Source of the DNA: Roseateles chitinivorans
GTDB lineage: Bacteria > Pseudomonadota > Gammaproteobacteria > Burkholderiales > Burkholderiaceae_C
Reading direction: 5' to 3'
NCBI RefSeq assembly: GCF_002761755.1
Contig: NZ_PEOG01000045.1
Location: 1-47,189 of the forward strand
DNA length: 47,189 bases
In this document: piece by piece, positions 1-8,473 of the stretch
Layout of the letters: each line of letters begins with the position of its first letter
How positions within the stretch are numbered: position 1 is the first letter of the stretch
Program-made: the position numbers and the translations under genes
Notes under the pieces: generated by a model
What the model was told of the DNA's origin: nothing
Seen by the model: only the letters and a program-made list of their open reading frames with translations
Database searches by the model: none

Positions 1-117
1 CTCGCGCGCCCGCGCCACCACGTCCAGCATGTCGGGGAACTCCGGCATCGCGCCGATGCCGTCGGCGAAGGCCTGGATCTTCTGCACGAACTCCGAGTAC
101 TCGATCTCGTTGAGCGC
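1..117 (-). CDS. Partial minus-strand coding segment, unknown protein
   Basis: Read on the minus strand, these 39 codons are open and essentially every codon ends in G or C, which is the coding signature of this genome. The forward reading of the same bases has poor GC3. The peptide is amphipathic, with EYSEFVQKIQAFADG near its start and MPEFPDMLDVVARA near its end. I do not recognise it; a piece of a portal protein lying inverted is only a guess. The signal ends abruptly at about base 118, where forward coding begins, so this looks like an inversion or chimeric join rather than a normal gene end. Confidence 0.35.
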
Positions 118-120
118 GCC

Positions 121-315
121 GCTGCGGCTCCTGCAGCGCGTACCCCGCCTGTCGCCGCCGCCCCGACCACGCTCGCCCATGTGCCCGGCGGCGATCACCC
201 CGGCGACACCGGCGACGAGTTCGCCGAGCTCGACTCGCTGGACGGCGACAAGCTCGAAGCCAAGCTGGCCCGCATGACGCCGGACCAGCGCTCGCGCTAC
301 CTCGCGGGGACCTGA
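121..315 (+). CDS. 3' end of a phage gene upstream of the capsid operon
   Basis: The frame ending with TGA at 313-315 is clearly coding from about base 121. It gives an Ala/Pro-rich linker followed by an acidic C-terminus ending in KLARMTPDQRSRYLAGT. Position (just before the capsid gene) and composition suggest the tail of a scaffolding or portal-associated protein, but this is inference. The 5' part is missing because forward coding starts at the strand switch near 118. A GTG at 181 could serve as a start only if the gene were very short. Its stop overlaps the next start (TGATG). Confidence 0.45.
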   Translation, partial: AAAPAARTPPVAAAPTTLAHVPGGDHPGDTGDEFAELDSLDGDKLEAKLARMTPDQRSRYLAGT

Positions 316-521
316 TGACCAACCGCAAGTCGTCGCTCGTGATGGACCTGCAGCCCGGCGAGGCCCTCGTGCTCGCCGGCGCGATGGTCCAGGTCGTCCA
401 CAAGAGCGGGCGTGTCGCGCGGCTGCGCGTCACCGCCCCCGTCGATCTCAAGATCGAGAAACGTCGCGACGGCGACCTTGCCGAAGTCGTGCCAAGGATG
501 GCGCAATCCGATCACGGCTGA
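315..521 (+). CDS. CsrA-like phage RNA-binding protein
   Basis: The 68-residue product follows the CsrA/RsmA strand order. A first strand leads into PGE (residues 14-16), then ALVLAG, a VQVVHKSGR turn, a VARLRVTAP strand (CsrA has VRIGVNAP) and DLKIEKR. The residue aligning with the RNA-contacting Arg44 of CsrA is Lys. The short C-terminal tail replaces the usual helix. CsrA-family dimers bind GGA in hairpin loops and block or stabilise mRNAs; whether this one does is inference. The start overlaps the stop of the previous gene. The 3' end contains copy 1 of a 17-bp repeat with a CANGGANG core, and the major capsid gene follows after 62 bp. Confidence 0.55.
   Translation: MTNRKSSLVMDLQPGEALVLAGAMVQVVHKSGRVARLRVTAPVDLKIEKRRDGDLAEVVPRMAQSDHG
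488..504 (+). promoter_or_regulatory. CANGGANG motif, copy 1 (capsid leader)
   Basis: First of six copies of CGTRCCAAGGATGRCRS. Here GTGCC and GGCGC flank the hexaloop AAGGAT, giving a 5-bp stem with one G-U pair. It lies inside the end of the CsrA-like gene, 79 nt before the major capsid start. That gene has its own strong AAGGAG ribosome site at about 570. Confidence 0.5.
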
Positions 522-583
522 ACAAGCCGCAACGTCAAGCCCGAGCGCAGGAGGTGCTCTTTCAAACCTGAAGGAGTATCTCC

Positions 584-1702
584 ATGGCCCGTACCATCGT
601 TGGCGTCAACGACCCGAAGGCCGTCAAGCGATTCGGCGGCATGCTGGCGCTCGACACCTCGCAATCCTCGTACTGGAACCAGCGCTTCATGGCGCGCGGC
701 GCCGAGGCCGAGGTCCCCATCCAGATCCTGACCGACCTCGAGTCGGATGCCGGTGAGCAGATCACCTATGACCTGCTGGCTGAGCTGCGCATGGCGCCGG
801 TCGAGGGCGAGGACACCCTCGAGGGCAAGGAAGAAGCGCAGAAGTTCTACACCGACCAGATCTACATCGATCAGGCCCGGTGCGGTGTGAACACCGGCGG
901 TCGCATGACCCGCAAGCGCACGCTGCACAACCTGCGTGAAAAGGCCAAGCGTCAGCAGTCCAACTGGTGGGCGCGCCTGCAGGACGAACTGCTGTTCATC
1001 TACCTGTCCGGCAACCGGGGCATCAACCCCAACTTCCTGCTGCCGCTGAACTACGCCGGCCGCGCCAACAACGCGCTGTTCGCGCCCGACGCCAACCACC
1101 AGCTGTTCGGCAACGACGCCACCGCGTTCAACAACATCGACGCGAACGACAAGTTCGATCTGCGCCTGGTCGACCGCGCGAAGACCCGTGCCGACAGCCA
1201 GGGCGGCGGCGCCACCGGCATCCCGGTCCTGCAGCCCTGCAAGATCGACGGCAACGAAACCTTCGTGTGCGTGATGCACACCTTCCAGGAAGACGACCTG
1301 CGCGCCAACACGTCGACCGGCCAGTGGATGGACATCCAGAAGGCGGCGGCTTCGGCCGAGGGCCGCAACAGCCCGCTGTTCAAGGGCTCGCTGGGCATGT
1401 ACCGCGGCTGCATCTTGCACAGCCACCGCAACGTCATCCGCTTCAACAACGCGGGTGCGGGCGGCAACGTCGAGGCGGCGCGTGCGCTGTTCCTGGGCTC
1501 GCAGGCCGCGGTCGTGGCCTTCGGTTCCCCGGGCACCAACATGCGCTTCACCTGGAACGAGGAGACCCGCGACAACGGCGACAAGGTCGTGATCACCACG
1601 TCCTCGATCTTCGGCGTCAAGAAGGTCCGGTTCACGGTGGACGGTCAGGGCGACCAGGACTTCGGCGTCTTCGCGCTGGACACGGCGGCGGCCAACCGCT
1701 GA
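584..1702 (+). CDS. Major capsid protein, N4-gp56 family
   Basis: The 372-residue product has the features of the N4-gp56-type HK97-fold capsid family. An N-terminal stretch with QSSYWNQRFM is followed by a GDxxTYDLLAEL-like segment (here GEQITYDLLAEL) and the MTRKRTLHNLREKAKRQQSNWWA helix region. Late strands such as IFGVKKVRF follow. Length is typical of the family. AAGGAGTATCTCC gives a clear ribosome site before ATG. It forms the capsid shell and is probably the most highly expressed gene of the region. It lies downstream of the CsrA-like gene and its motif, so post-transcriptional control is possible but untested. Confidence 0.85.
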   Translation: MARTIVGVNDPKAVKRFGGMLALDTSQSSYWNQRFMARGAEAEVPIQILTDLESDAGEQITYDLLAELRMAPVEGEDTLEGKEEAQKFYTDQIYIDQARCGVNTGGRMTRKRTLHNLREKAKRQQSNWWARLQDELLFIYLSGNRGINPNFLLPLNYAGRANNALFAPDANHQLFGNDATAFNNIDANDKFDLRLVDRAKTRADSQGGGATGIPVLQPCKIDGNETFVCVMHTFQEDDLRANTSTGQWMDIQKAAASAEGRNSPLFKGSLGMYRGCILHSHRNVIRFNNAGAGGNVEAARALFLGSQAAVVAFGSPGTNMRFTWNEETRDNGDKVVITTSSIFGVKKVRFTVDGQGDQDFGVFALDTAAANR

Positions 1703-1763
1703 TCGGACACCGGCCGCTTCAGCGGTCGGTCTTCAACAGGACCCAACCTTCTAGGAGATCAAC

Positions 1764-2231
1764 GTGTCCTTCACGAACAGCAACGACTACATCACCGGCC
1801 GCAAGCCGGTGGTCTATCCCGCCGGCGCCGAGATCGTCGCCGTGCGCTTCCCGCTGGCGGTGCTCGCCGCCGACCTGGCGCTGAACAACGCCGGCCAGAT
1901 CGGCATCCTGCCCGCGGGCTGCATTCCGGTGGACGTGCAGGTCGACGGTACCGACGTCGACACCGGCGCCGCCGCAATGGTCCTGCAGGTCGGCATCCTG
2001 AATGCGGCCGGCACCGACCTGTCGACGGACGCCGCCGACGGCGGCAAGAACTGGGGCTCCACCGTGGCCGCCAACACCGACTTCCAGCAGCGTCTGACCT
2101 TCAACGGCAACGCCCTGGCGAACGTGCAGCCGTCGGCCGTCGATCGCCGCATCGGCCTGAAGGTCAGCACCGCGCCGACGGCCGCCGCCGCCGGCACCCT
2201 CGGCGTCACCGTCTTCTACCGCGCCGCCTGA
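1764..2231 (+). CDS. Probable capsid-associated (decoration-like) virion protein
   Basis: The 155-residue product is rich in Ala, Gly, Val, Thr and Asp, has alternating beta-strand character, and ends in a hydrophobic strand (GTLGVTVFYRAA). It lies 61 bp after the capsid gene, behind AGGAGATCAACG. In phages with N4-gp56 capsids, a protein of this size here is usually a head decoration or minor head protein. I infer that role from position and beta-rich composition only; no catalytic motif is visible. Confidence 0.6.
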   Translation: MSFTNSNDYITGRKPVVYPAGAEIVAVRFPLAVLAADLALNNAGQIGILPAGCIPVDVQVDGTDVDTGAAAMVLQVGILNAAGTDLSTDAADGGKNWGSTVAANTDFQQRLTFNGNALANVQPSAVDRRIGLKVSTAPTAAAAGTLGVTVFYRAA

Positions 2232-2323
2232 GGCCGACTGACTCGGTCGCCTCCGGCCGATCGCCACACCGGGGGAGGCTGCGCGCTTCCCCTTTTTCTT
2301 CCCGACCCTGAAGGACCCCGACC

Positions 2324-2737
2324 ATGAAGCTCCAGACCACGATCAAGCCGCGTCGCGATGGCACCGTCATCGTCCGCGGCGCCAACGGCCAGCCGTTCAC
2401 CTTCGCACCCGACTCGTTCGGCGATCTCGTCTGCGACGTCGACGACCCCGCGCTGTTGGAGCGGCTGCTGAACTCCGAGGACTTCGGGCCGATCGACCCG
2501 GCCGACTTCCAGGCCGCCTCGACGCTGGTTGCGCCCGTGGGCACCTTGCTCGACAGCGCCCTGGATGCTGTCGGCCACACGCCCGAGGGCTCGCCGCCCG
2601 GTGAAGGCGAGGATGAGCCCGACGACGAGGGCGACGAGAACGCCGCGCCGGTCGAGGGCGCCGCTGAGCTGCCGTCCGCGCCGATCGAGGGCGCTGCCGC
2701 CCAGGCCGCCGTCCGCCAGTCGCGCCGCCGCACCTGA
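2324..2737 (+). CDS. Hypothetical phage protein with acidic tail
   Basis: The 137-residue product begins with a small beta-rich domain (KLQTTIKPRRDGTVIVRG, FTFAPDSFGDLVCDV) and ends in a disordered stretch dominated by Asp, Glu, Pro and Ala. Such short proteins between the capsid and head-completion genes are common in this phage type, with no established function. The preceding AAGGACCCCGACC gives a plausible ribosome site. The Arg-rich extreme C-terminus (RQSRRRT) contrasts with the acidic linker. Confidence 0.6.
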   Translation: MKLQTTIKPRRDGTVIVRGANGQPFTFAPDSFGDLVCDVDDPALLERLLNSEDFGPIDPADFQAASTLVAPVGTLLDSALDAVGHTPEGSPPGEGEDEPDDEGDENAAPVEGAAELPSAPIEGAAAQAAVRQSRRRT

Positions 2738-2744
2738 GGCCCGC

Positions 2745-3362
2745 ATGGCCCAGTGGTCCTATTTCCTGCCGGACCTGCTGCCCCACGTCACCGGGGCGGC
2801 GGAGCCGACCATCGCGCGGGCCCTGCGGCTCGCGGCGCAGGACTTCTTCAAGCGGACGCGGGCCTGGCGCCCGTGGCTGCCGGAGATCGTGACCATCGCG
2901 GGCCAGCGGACCTACGCGCTGACGTTGCCGGCCGGGGCCGTCGTTGAGCGCCTGGAGCGCGCCACGCTCAACGGCAGCCCGATCGACGTCCTCAACTTCA
3001 ACTGCTTCGAGGCCGACCCGGAGCTGCATCCCAGCCTCGACGCCGGCGTCGCCTCGCGCGACCGCGTCAACGTGCTCACGGCCACGGACTACGGCGCCGG
3101 CGCCAAGCTGCAGTTCCAGGCCTCGCTCAAGCCAGGCGACACCGCGACGGGCATCGCCGACGACATGGCGATCCAGTTCCGCGACGCGCTGGTGAGCGGC
3201 GCCAAGAAGCGGCTGCTGCTGAACCCGAAGGCCGACTACTTCAGCCCCGAGCTGGCGTCGATCGCCGCCGGCGAGTACGAGGCCGCGATCGGCGCCACAC
3301 AGGCGCAGGTCTTCCGCAACTTCACGAACGCGACGCCGCGCCAGCGGCCGCAGTGGTGCTGA
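2745..3362 (+). CDS. Probable head-tail adaptor protein 1
   Basis: The 205-residue product starts MAQWSYFLPDLLPHVTG, followed by a helical segment with AARALRLAAQDFFKRTRAWR-like character and then beta strands. This resembles the adaptor proteins of short-tailed phages that sit under the portal. The start chosen is the ATG at 2745, 8 bp after the previous stop, because the upstream extension in the same frame shows no coding character. The next gene begins 1 bp after its stop and looks like a second adaptor, so the two probably act together at the head-tail joint. The assignment rests on order and size. Confidence 0.6.
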   Translation: MAQWSYFLPDLLPHVTGAAEPTIARALRLAAQDFFKRTRAWRPWLPEIVTIAGQRTYALTLPAGAVVERLERATLNGSPIDVLNFNCFEADPELHPSLDAGVASRDRVNVLTATDYGAGAKLQFQASLKPGDTATGIADDMAIQFRDALVSGAKKRLLLNPKADYFSPELASIAAGEYEAAIGATQAQVFRNFTNATPRQRPQWC

Positions 3363-3363
3363 C

Positions 3364-4038
3364 ATGGCGGTCGCAGCCAAGCAAGTCATCCGGCGCGTCG
3401 TCGACATCCTCGTCGACGTCGGGTCCGTGGCATGGCAGGTCGACGAACTCGTGCGATGGCTCAACGACGGCCAGCGCGAGATCGTGATCCAGCGCCCGGA
3501 CGCCACCGCCGCGGTCATCGCGCTGCCGCTCGTCGCCGGCTTCCGCCAGGCGCTGCCGGCGACCGCCGTGAAGCTGCTGGACATCCCTTGCAATACCGAC
3601 GGCGGCCCGGTCCGCCAGACCGAGCGCCGCGAGCTCGACGAGATCGAACCGGGCTGGCGCCAGCTCGCCGGCGTCACCGTGATCCAGCACTTCATGCACG
3701 ACCCGAGGGCCCCGCGCCTCTTCGAGGTCTATCCGCCGGCGGCCGCCGCAGGCGCCTCGGTGGATGCGCTGGTCTCGATCTACCCGACGGACATCGTCGT
3801 CCCGAACCCGGGCCAGACCTGGAACGACGTCGCCGGAAACATCGCCGTGGCCGACATCTACCAGTCCGCGCTGGTGGACTACGTCCTCTACCGCTCCTAC
3901 AGCAAGGCCAACGAATACGCCGGCAACGGCGCACGCGCGCAGGCCCATTACGGCGCCTTCGCGAACACGCTCGGCATCGAGGTCAGCGCCTCGCTGACCG
4001 TCACACCGAAGACCAATCGACCCGGGGAGGCGGGCTGA
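3364..4038 (+). CDS. Probable head-tail adaptor / DUF6682-like protein
   Basis: The 224-residue product has an N-terminal helix (AAKQVIRRVVDILVD), then WQVDELVRWLNDGQREIVIQRPDA, a pattern found in phage DUF6682-type head-tail joining proteins. A beta region around LFEVYPP and a C-terminal helical stretch (DIYQSALVDYVLYRSYSKA) follow. It starts 1 bp after its upstream partner and stops 1 bp before the holin-like gene, so it is tightly packed in one transcript. Structural placement is inferred from family resemblance and gene order. Confidence 0.6.
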   Translation: MAVAAKQVIRRVVDILVDVGSVAWQVDELVRWLNDGQREIVIQRPDATAAVIALPLVAGFRQALPATAVKLLDIPCNTDGGPVRQTERRELDEIEPGWRQLAGVTVIQHFMHDPRAPRLFEVYPPAAAAGASVDALVSIYPTDIVVPNPGQTWNDVAGNIAVADIYQSALVDYVLYRSYSKANEYAGNGARAQAHYGAFANTLGIEVSASLTVTPKTNRPGEAG

Positions 4039-4039
4039 G

Positions 4040-4300
4040 ATGAAGCAAGAGATGAAGGACATCGTCACCGAGCTGGCGACGCGCACGGCACCGGCTGGCG
4101 GGCTCACGCTGGCCTCGGCGCCGTGGTGGCAGCACGTCAACTGGGTCGCCGTGGGATCCGGCGTCCTCGTCGTGCTGCAGATCCTTTACCTGCTGCGGAA
4201 GTGGTGGCGCGAGGAATCGGACTGGGGCCAGAAGCTCAAGCGCAGGTTCTCGCGCAGGCCTGTCGCAACCGACACCGCCGACATGGAGCTGGACGAATGA
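4040..4300 (+). CDS. Holin-like small membrane protein
   Basis: The 86-residue product has one strong membrane segment (about residues 35-53, VNWVAVGSGVLVVLQILYLL). A basic stretch (RKWWREE, KLKRRFSRR) and an acidic end follow. It overlaps the endolysin start by ATGA, the classical holin-endolysin arrangement. A single central membrane segment suits a pinholin-type partner for a SAR endolysin. The exact class cannot be fixed from sequence alone. Confidence 0.65.
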   Translation: MKQEMKDIVTELATRTAPAGGLTLASAPWWQHVNWVAVGSGVLVVLQILYLLRKWWREESDWGQKLKRRFSRRPVATDTADMELDE

Positions 4301-4797
4301 GCAAGCTCCGCATCGCCATCGGCGCGCTGACGCTCAGCGCGGCCGCACTGGTCGGGCTCGCCACCCACGAGGGCTACACCGACACCGCCGTGATCCCGGT
4401 CAAAGGCGACGTGCCGACGCTCGGCTTCGGCAGCACCACGCACGAGGGCGGCGACCCGGTGCGCATGGGCGACAAGACGACGCCGGTGAAGGCGCTGCAG
4501 CGGACCCTGGCCTACACGCAGAAGGCAGAGGCCGGCTTCAAGGGCTGCGTCCGGGCTCCGCTGCACCAGGAGGAGTTCGACCTCTACCTGGACTTCAGCT
4601 ACCAGTACGGCATGAGCGCGACCTGCCGCAACCTGGCGCCGCTGCTCAACGCCGGTCGATACCGCGAGGCCTGCGACAAGCTCCTCGAGTTCCGCTTCGT
4701 CAACAAGTTCGATTGCTCCACGCCCGGCAACAAGACCTGCATGGGCGTCTGGACGCGGCAGCTCGAGCGGCACCAGCGCTGCATGGCGGTGCAGTGA
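4297..4797 (+). CDS. SAR endolysin, GH24 lysozyme family
   Basis: The 166-residue product has a weakly hydrophobic N-terminal signal-arrest-release segment (residues 6-22, IAIGALTLSAAALVGLA). The lysozyme active-site region comes directly after it: catalytic Glu25 in THEGYTD, then GDVPTLGFGST. The body is typical of GH24 muramidases of lambdoid and Burkholderiales phages. It would cut the glycan backbone of peptidoglycan after release from the membrane. The ATG at 4297 is used because it places the SAR helix at the N-terminus and overlaps the holin stop. No separate spanin genes are evident next to it. Confidence 0.85.
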   Translation: MSKLRIAIGALTLSAAALVGLATHEGYTDTAVIPVKGDVPTLGFGSTTHEGGDPVRMGDKTTPVKALQRTLAYTQKAEAGFKGCVRAPLHQEEFDLYLDFSYQYGMSATCRNLAPLLNAGRYREACDKLLEFRFVNKFDCSTPGNKTCMGVWTRQLERHQRCMAVQ

Positions 4798-6441
4798 ATG
4801 GCGCGGATCCGTCTCGCTACCTTCGCCGGCGCCGCGAAGGCCCCTCACCCGAAGCTGCTGCCGGAGGCGATCGGCGTCGTCTCGCAGAACCAGAAGCCGG
4901 GCCGCGGTGACCTGCGGCCGCTGAAGGCTCCGGCCGCGCGCGCCGTCGTGCCCGCCGGACGGAAGTCGATCTATCGCATGGGCCGCGATGTCGCCAGCGA
5001 CACCAACTACTGGCTGAGCTGGGCGACGCCGACGAGCGTGGTGCGCGGCTTCAACTCGGCCGACAGCGGCGAGCGGACCTACTACACCGGCGACGGATTC
5101 CCGAAGTGGACGGACACGACGATGGCGCTGGGCGCGAACCCACCGACGGCGTGGCGGGCCCTGGGCCTGCCTGCACCGGCCGCGGCGCCGACGCTGGCCG
5201 CCGCCGGCGGCTCCAGCACCGAGATGGAGACCCGGACCTACGTCTATACCTACGTCAGCGACATCGGGGAGGAGGGCGCTCCATCGCCCGGCGCCACGAT
5301 CACCTGCAAGGCCGATGACACCGTGACGCTCAGCGCGCTGTCGGCGGCGCCGGGCGGGAGCTACGGCATCAACCGGATCCGGGTGTATCGAACCGAGACC
5401 GGCAGCTCCGGCAGCACGTCGCTCTTCTTCCTGCGCGAGATCATCTCGACGGCCACCGGCACGACGGACGACAACCGCGCGCTGGGCGAAGTGCTGCCGT
5501 CGCTGACCTGGGTGCCGGCACCTGGTGTGCCGCAGGGTGGGGCGCTGAACCTGACGGAACCGCCGCTGCACTCGCTGACCCCGCTGTGGAACGGCATGCT
5601 GGCCGGGATCTCTGGCCAGGAGATCCGCTTCTGCGAGCCCTACACCGCGTCGGCCTGGCCCATGCAGTACGGCCTGACGCCGTCGGACGTGACGCCGATC
5701 GCGCTGGCCGCCTTCGGTCAGACGCTGGTCGTCGCCACCAACGGCCGTCCGGTGGTGTGCACCGGCGGCACGCCGGACAGCATGGACGAGCAGCCCGTCG
5801 AGTTCTTGCAGGCCTGTGTCGCAGCCGCGTCCATGGTCAGCGTCGGGCACGGCGTCGCCTGGGCTTCGCCGGACGGCTTGGCGTACCTCGGTTCGGCAGG
5901 CCCGCGCCTGCTGACAGCTCAGTCGATGACGCGCGACGACTGGCAGGCGCTGCGGCCGGAGACCATCATCGGCGCCTTCTTCGAGGGCCGCTACTACGGC
6001 TTCTACTCGCCGGCCGAGGGCGTCCAGGCGTCGTTCATGGTGGACCCGTCCTATCCGGACGGGATCTTCTTCTCCGACGTCGGCGCCGACGCGGTCTATG
6101 TCGACGACCTGCAAGACGCGATGTTCATCCTCAGCGGCACCAGCGTGCAGCGCTGGGATGCCGGCGCTGGGCTTTCCGCGCGCTTCCGCAGCAAGGTCTT
6201 CGACCACATGGCCCCGGTGCCCGGCTTCAGCTGCGCCAAGGTCATCGCCGACACCTATCCGGTGACGCTGCGCGTCTTCGCCGATACCGGGCTCGTGGCG
6301 GACGTCAGCGTGCCCAGCACGGCACCGGTGCGGCTGCCCTGCGGCTTCCGGACTTTCACCACGCAGATCGAGGTGGAGACCGCCGGCGCGGTGCAGGGCG
6401 TCGCGATCGCGCACTCGCTCGAGGAGCTCCGCGATGGTTGA
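4798..6441 (+). CDS. Tail nozzle / stabilisation-like virion protein
   Basis: The 547-residue, beta-rich product has repeated blade-like segments (RIRVYRTETG, TPLWNGMLAGISG, VAWASPDGLAYLG, GRYYGFYSP). These suggest a propeller-like body, as in nozzle or stabilisation proteins at the end of short tails. It begins immediately after the endolysin stop and overlaps the next gene by 8 bp. Length, composition and position support a tail structural role, though the precise subunit is uncertain. Confidence 0.6.
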   Translation: MARIRLATFAGAAKAPHPKLLPEAIGVVSQNQKPGRGDLRPLKAPAARAVVPAGRKSIYRMGRDVASDTNYWLSWATPTSVVRGFNSADSGERTYYTGDGFPKWTDTTMALGANPPTAWRALGLPAPAAAPTLAAAGGSSTEMETRTYVYTYVSDIGEEGAPSPGATITCKADDTVTLSALSAAPGGSYGINRIRVYRTETGSSGSTSLFFLREIISTATGTTDDNRALGEVLPSLTWVPAPGVPQGGALNLTEPPLHSLTPLWNGMLAGISGQEIRFCEPYTASAWPMQYGLTPSDVTPIALAAFGQTLVVATNGRPVVCTGGTPDSMDEQPVEFLQACVAAASMVSVGHGVAWASPDGLAYLGSAGPRLLTAQSMTRDDWQALRPETIIGAFFEGRYYGFYSPAEGVQASFMVDPSYPDGIFFSDVGADAVYVDDLQDAMFILSGTSVQRWDAGAGLSARFRSKVFDHMAPVPGFSCAKVIADTYPVTLRVFADTGLVADVSVPSTAPVRLPCGFRTFTTQIEVETAGAVQGVAIAHSLEELRDG

Positions 6442-8473
6442 CCGCCGCAAGGACATCCCGGCCGTCAACAGCCCGAACTTCCTTCAGAAGGTCCGGGAGG
6501 CGATGTCGACCTACCTCGGCAACCTCGGCGACAAGCTCGATCGCGGCGTCACCGTGCGCGACCTCGTCGACGCCGGCCTTGTCGAGCTGAATGCCGGCTA
6601 CCTGGTCGGCAGCGGCGGGAAGGCGCCGATCAAAGGGCCCGCGCCAGGCATCGGTGGCGGGGGCGGCGAGTCCGTGGAGCCCGACCTGACGCCGCCGCCG
6701 ACACCCACCGGCGCGCAGGTCACGCCGACCTTCAACACGCTCATCATCGAGCACGACCTGCCGACCTACACGCAGGGGCACGGCCACGCCCGCACCCGCG
6801 TCTATGGCGCGCAGTGGGTCAGCGGACCGCTGCCGACGTTCTCGTCGGCGGAGCTGATCACCGAGTTCACCGGCACCGTGTTCGCCCATCCGACGACGCT
6901 GGGCACGACGTGGCACATCTGGTTGAAGTGGGTCAGCGAGGACGGCGTCGAGTCATCGATCCCGGCCGGCGGCACGAATGGCATCGCGCGCACGACGGGC
7001 AAGGTCGGCAACAGCGACCTCGGCCCGCTGATCGTCGAGGCCGGCAACTTGGCCAACGGTGCCGTCTCGGCCGCGAAGCTGGCCGCGCAGGCGGTGGACC
7101 TCACGAAGTTCGCTAGCGGCATCGAGCCGGCGACGATCGTCGGCGCCGTGCCCGGCAGCTTCGTCACCCGGCTGGTCTTCAACACCGGCGACTGGAAGCT
7201 CTATCGCTGGAACGGGACCGCCTACACGGCGACGGTACCGGCGACCGACCTCACTGGCCAGATCGTCGCAACGCAGATCACCGACGGGGCGATCACGACG
7301 CCGAAGATGGCGGCGAACTCGATCAGCGGCGACCGCATCCAGGCCGGCACGCTCGACGCCAGCAAGATCGTCGCCGACAGCATCACGGCCGGCCAGATCG
7401 CGGCCGGAGCGATCGGCGCCAGCGAGATCGCCGCCGGGGCAATCACGACGGGAAAGCTGCTGGTGACGGGACGAGGCGCTGCCCTGAACGATGACCCGGC
7501 GGTGCAAGACATCTCTGCTTGGAACTGCACGCACTCGATGAGCGTCGGCACTGGCGGGGTTCTTCGCTTCGAGAACGGCACGACGACGGCCGGAGCAATC
7601 GGCTCGCGGTACGTCACTGTGTTCGGCGGCACCACAGATGTGTGGTTCTGGTCCCGGCGGGTCCCGGTGGCGCCGAACAAGACCTACAAGGCCGTCGCGA
7701 ACCTTTACGCGGGTGCCGGGAACAACCGGAACATGTATGTGTTCCTTCGGATGTGGCGTGCCAATGGCACGGAGGTCGGTGGCGGCGATACAGGTTGGGG
7801 CGGAACCCTGTCTGGATACGTCTACGGTGGACTGCCTCCGACGAATGTGTGGACCCGCCAAGGCGCGCTCTTTGGCGCGAACACTCCACGACCCATCCCT
7901 GCCGATGTGGTTGAAATCGCTGTGGGGGTCTGGTTCCAGTATTCCGACGGTACCGGAGCCGTGCAGCAGGCAGCGCAGGACATTCGACTGGAGGAAGCGA
8001 TCGGCGCCGACCTCATCGTCGATGGCGCCATCATCGCCAGCAAGCTGTCGGCCGGCGCCATCGCGGTCGGCTCCGCAGCGATCCAGGACGGTGCCATCCG
8101 CAACGCCCTGATCGAGAACCTCGCCGTCGACAACGCGAAGATCGCCGATGGCGCCATCAGCACCGTCAAGATCGGCGACGCGCAGATCACCAACGCGAAG
8201 ATCAAGGACGCTGCAATCACGCACGTCAAGATCCTCGACGGCGAGATCACCAACGCGAAGATCCAAGACGCGGCGATCACCTCGGCCAAGATCGGCAACG
8301 CGCAGGTCAACCTCGTCCACATCAACACCGCGTCGATCGGCAGTCTGTCGGCGGTGTCGGCCACGATCGGCGTGCTGCGCACCGTGCCGTCGGGCGCGCG
8401 GGTCGAGATCCGCGACAACCTCATCCAGGTTTTCTACTGGAACGACCAGGAGGCCGTGCGGATCTCATCATGA
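6434..8473 (+). CDS. Tail fibre / tip protein with repeat blocks and an inserted module
   Basis: The 679-residue product has an N-terminal attachment domain (about 1-60), a Gly/Pro linker and a fibronectin-like domain (about 95-195). Two blocks of degenerate repeats of the type IxDGAIxxxKI/ITAGQIAAGAI follow (about 275-345 and 525-635), as in the C-terminal parts of gpJ-like tip proteins. Between the blocks lies a separate beta-rich module (about 347-520) with more A/T at third positions than the rest, which could be a receptor-binding insert. The last 50 residues (GVLRTVPSGARVEIRDN) resemble a foldon-like end. It overlaps both neighbours by a few bases. Confidence 0.7.
   Translation: MVDRRKDIPAVNSPNFLQKVREAMSTYLGNLGDKLDRGVTVRDLVDAGLVELNAGYLVGSGGKAPIKGPAPGIGGGGGESVEPDLTPPPTPTGAQVTPTFNTLIIEHDLPTYTQGHGHARTRVYGAQWVSGPLPTFSSAELITEFTGTVFAHPTTLGTTWHIWLKWVSEDGVESSIPAGGTNGIARTTGKVGNSDLGPLIVEAGNLANGAVSAAKLAAQAVDLTKFASGIEPATIVGAVPGSFVTRLVFNTGDWKLYRWNGTAYTATVPATDLTGQIVATQITDGAITTPKMAANSISGDRIQAGTLDASKIVADSITAGQIAAGAIGASEIAAGAITTGKLLVTGRGAALNDDPAVQDISAWNCTHSMSVGTGGVLRFENGTTTAGAIGSRYVTVFGGTTDVWFWSRRVPVAPNKTYKAVANLYAGAGNNRNMYVFLRMWRANGTEVGGGDTGWGGTLSGYVYGGLPPTNVWTRQGALFGANTPRPIPADVVEIAVGVWFQYSDGTGAVQQAAQDIRLEEAIGADLIVDGAIIASKLSAGAIAVGSAAIQDGAIRNALIENLAVDNAKIADGAISTVKIGDAQITNAKIKDAAITHVKILDGEITNAKIQDAAITSAKIGNAQVNLVHINTASIGSLSAVSATIGVLRTVPSGARVEIRDNLIQVFYWNDQEAVRISS

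Noticed and set aside
4186..6468. Very long minus-strand open frame (760 codons)
   Set aside because: It is antisense to the endolysin and nozzle genes, is rich in Arg/His/Gly runs typical of mirror frames in G+C-rich DNA, and has no domain pattern.
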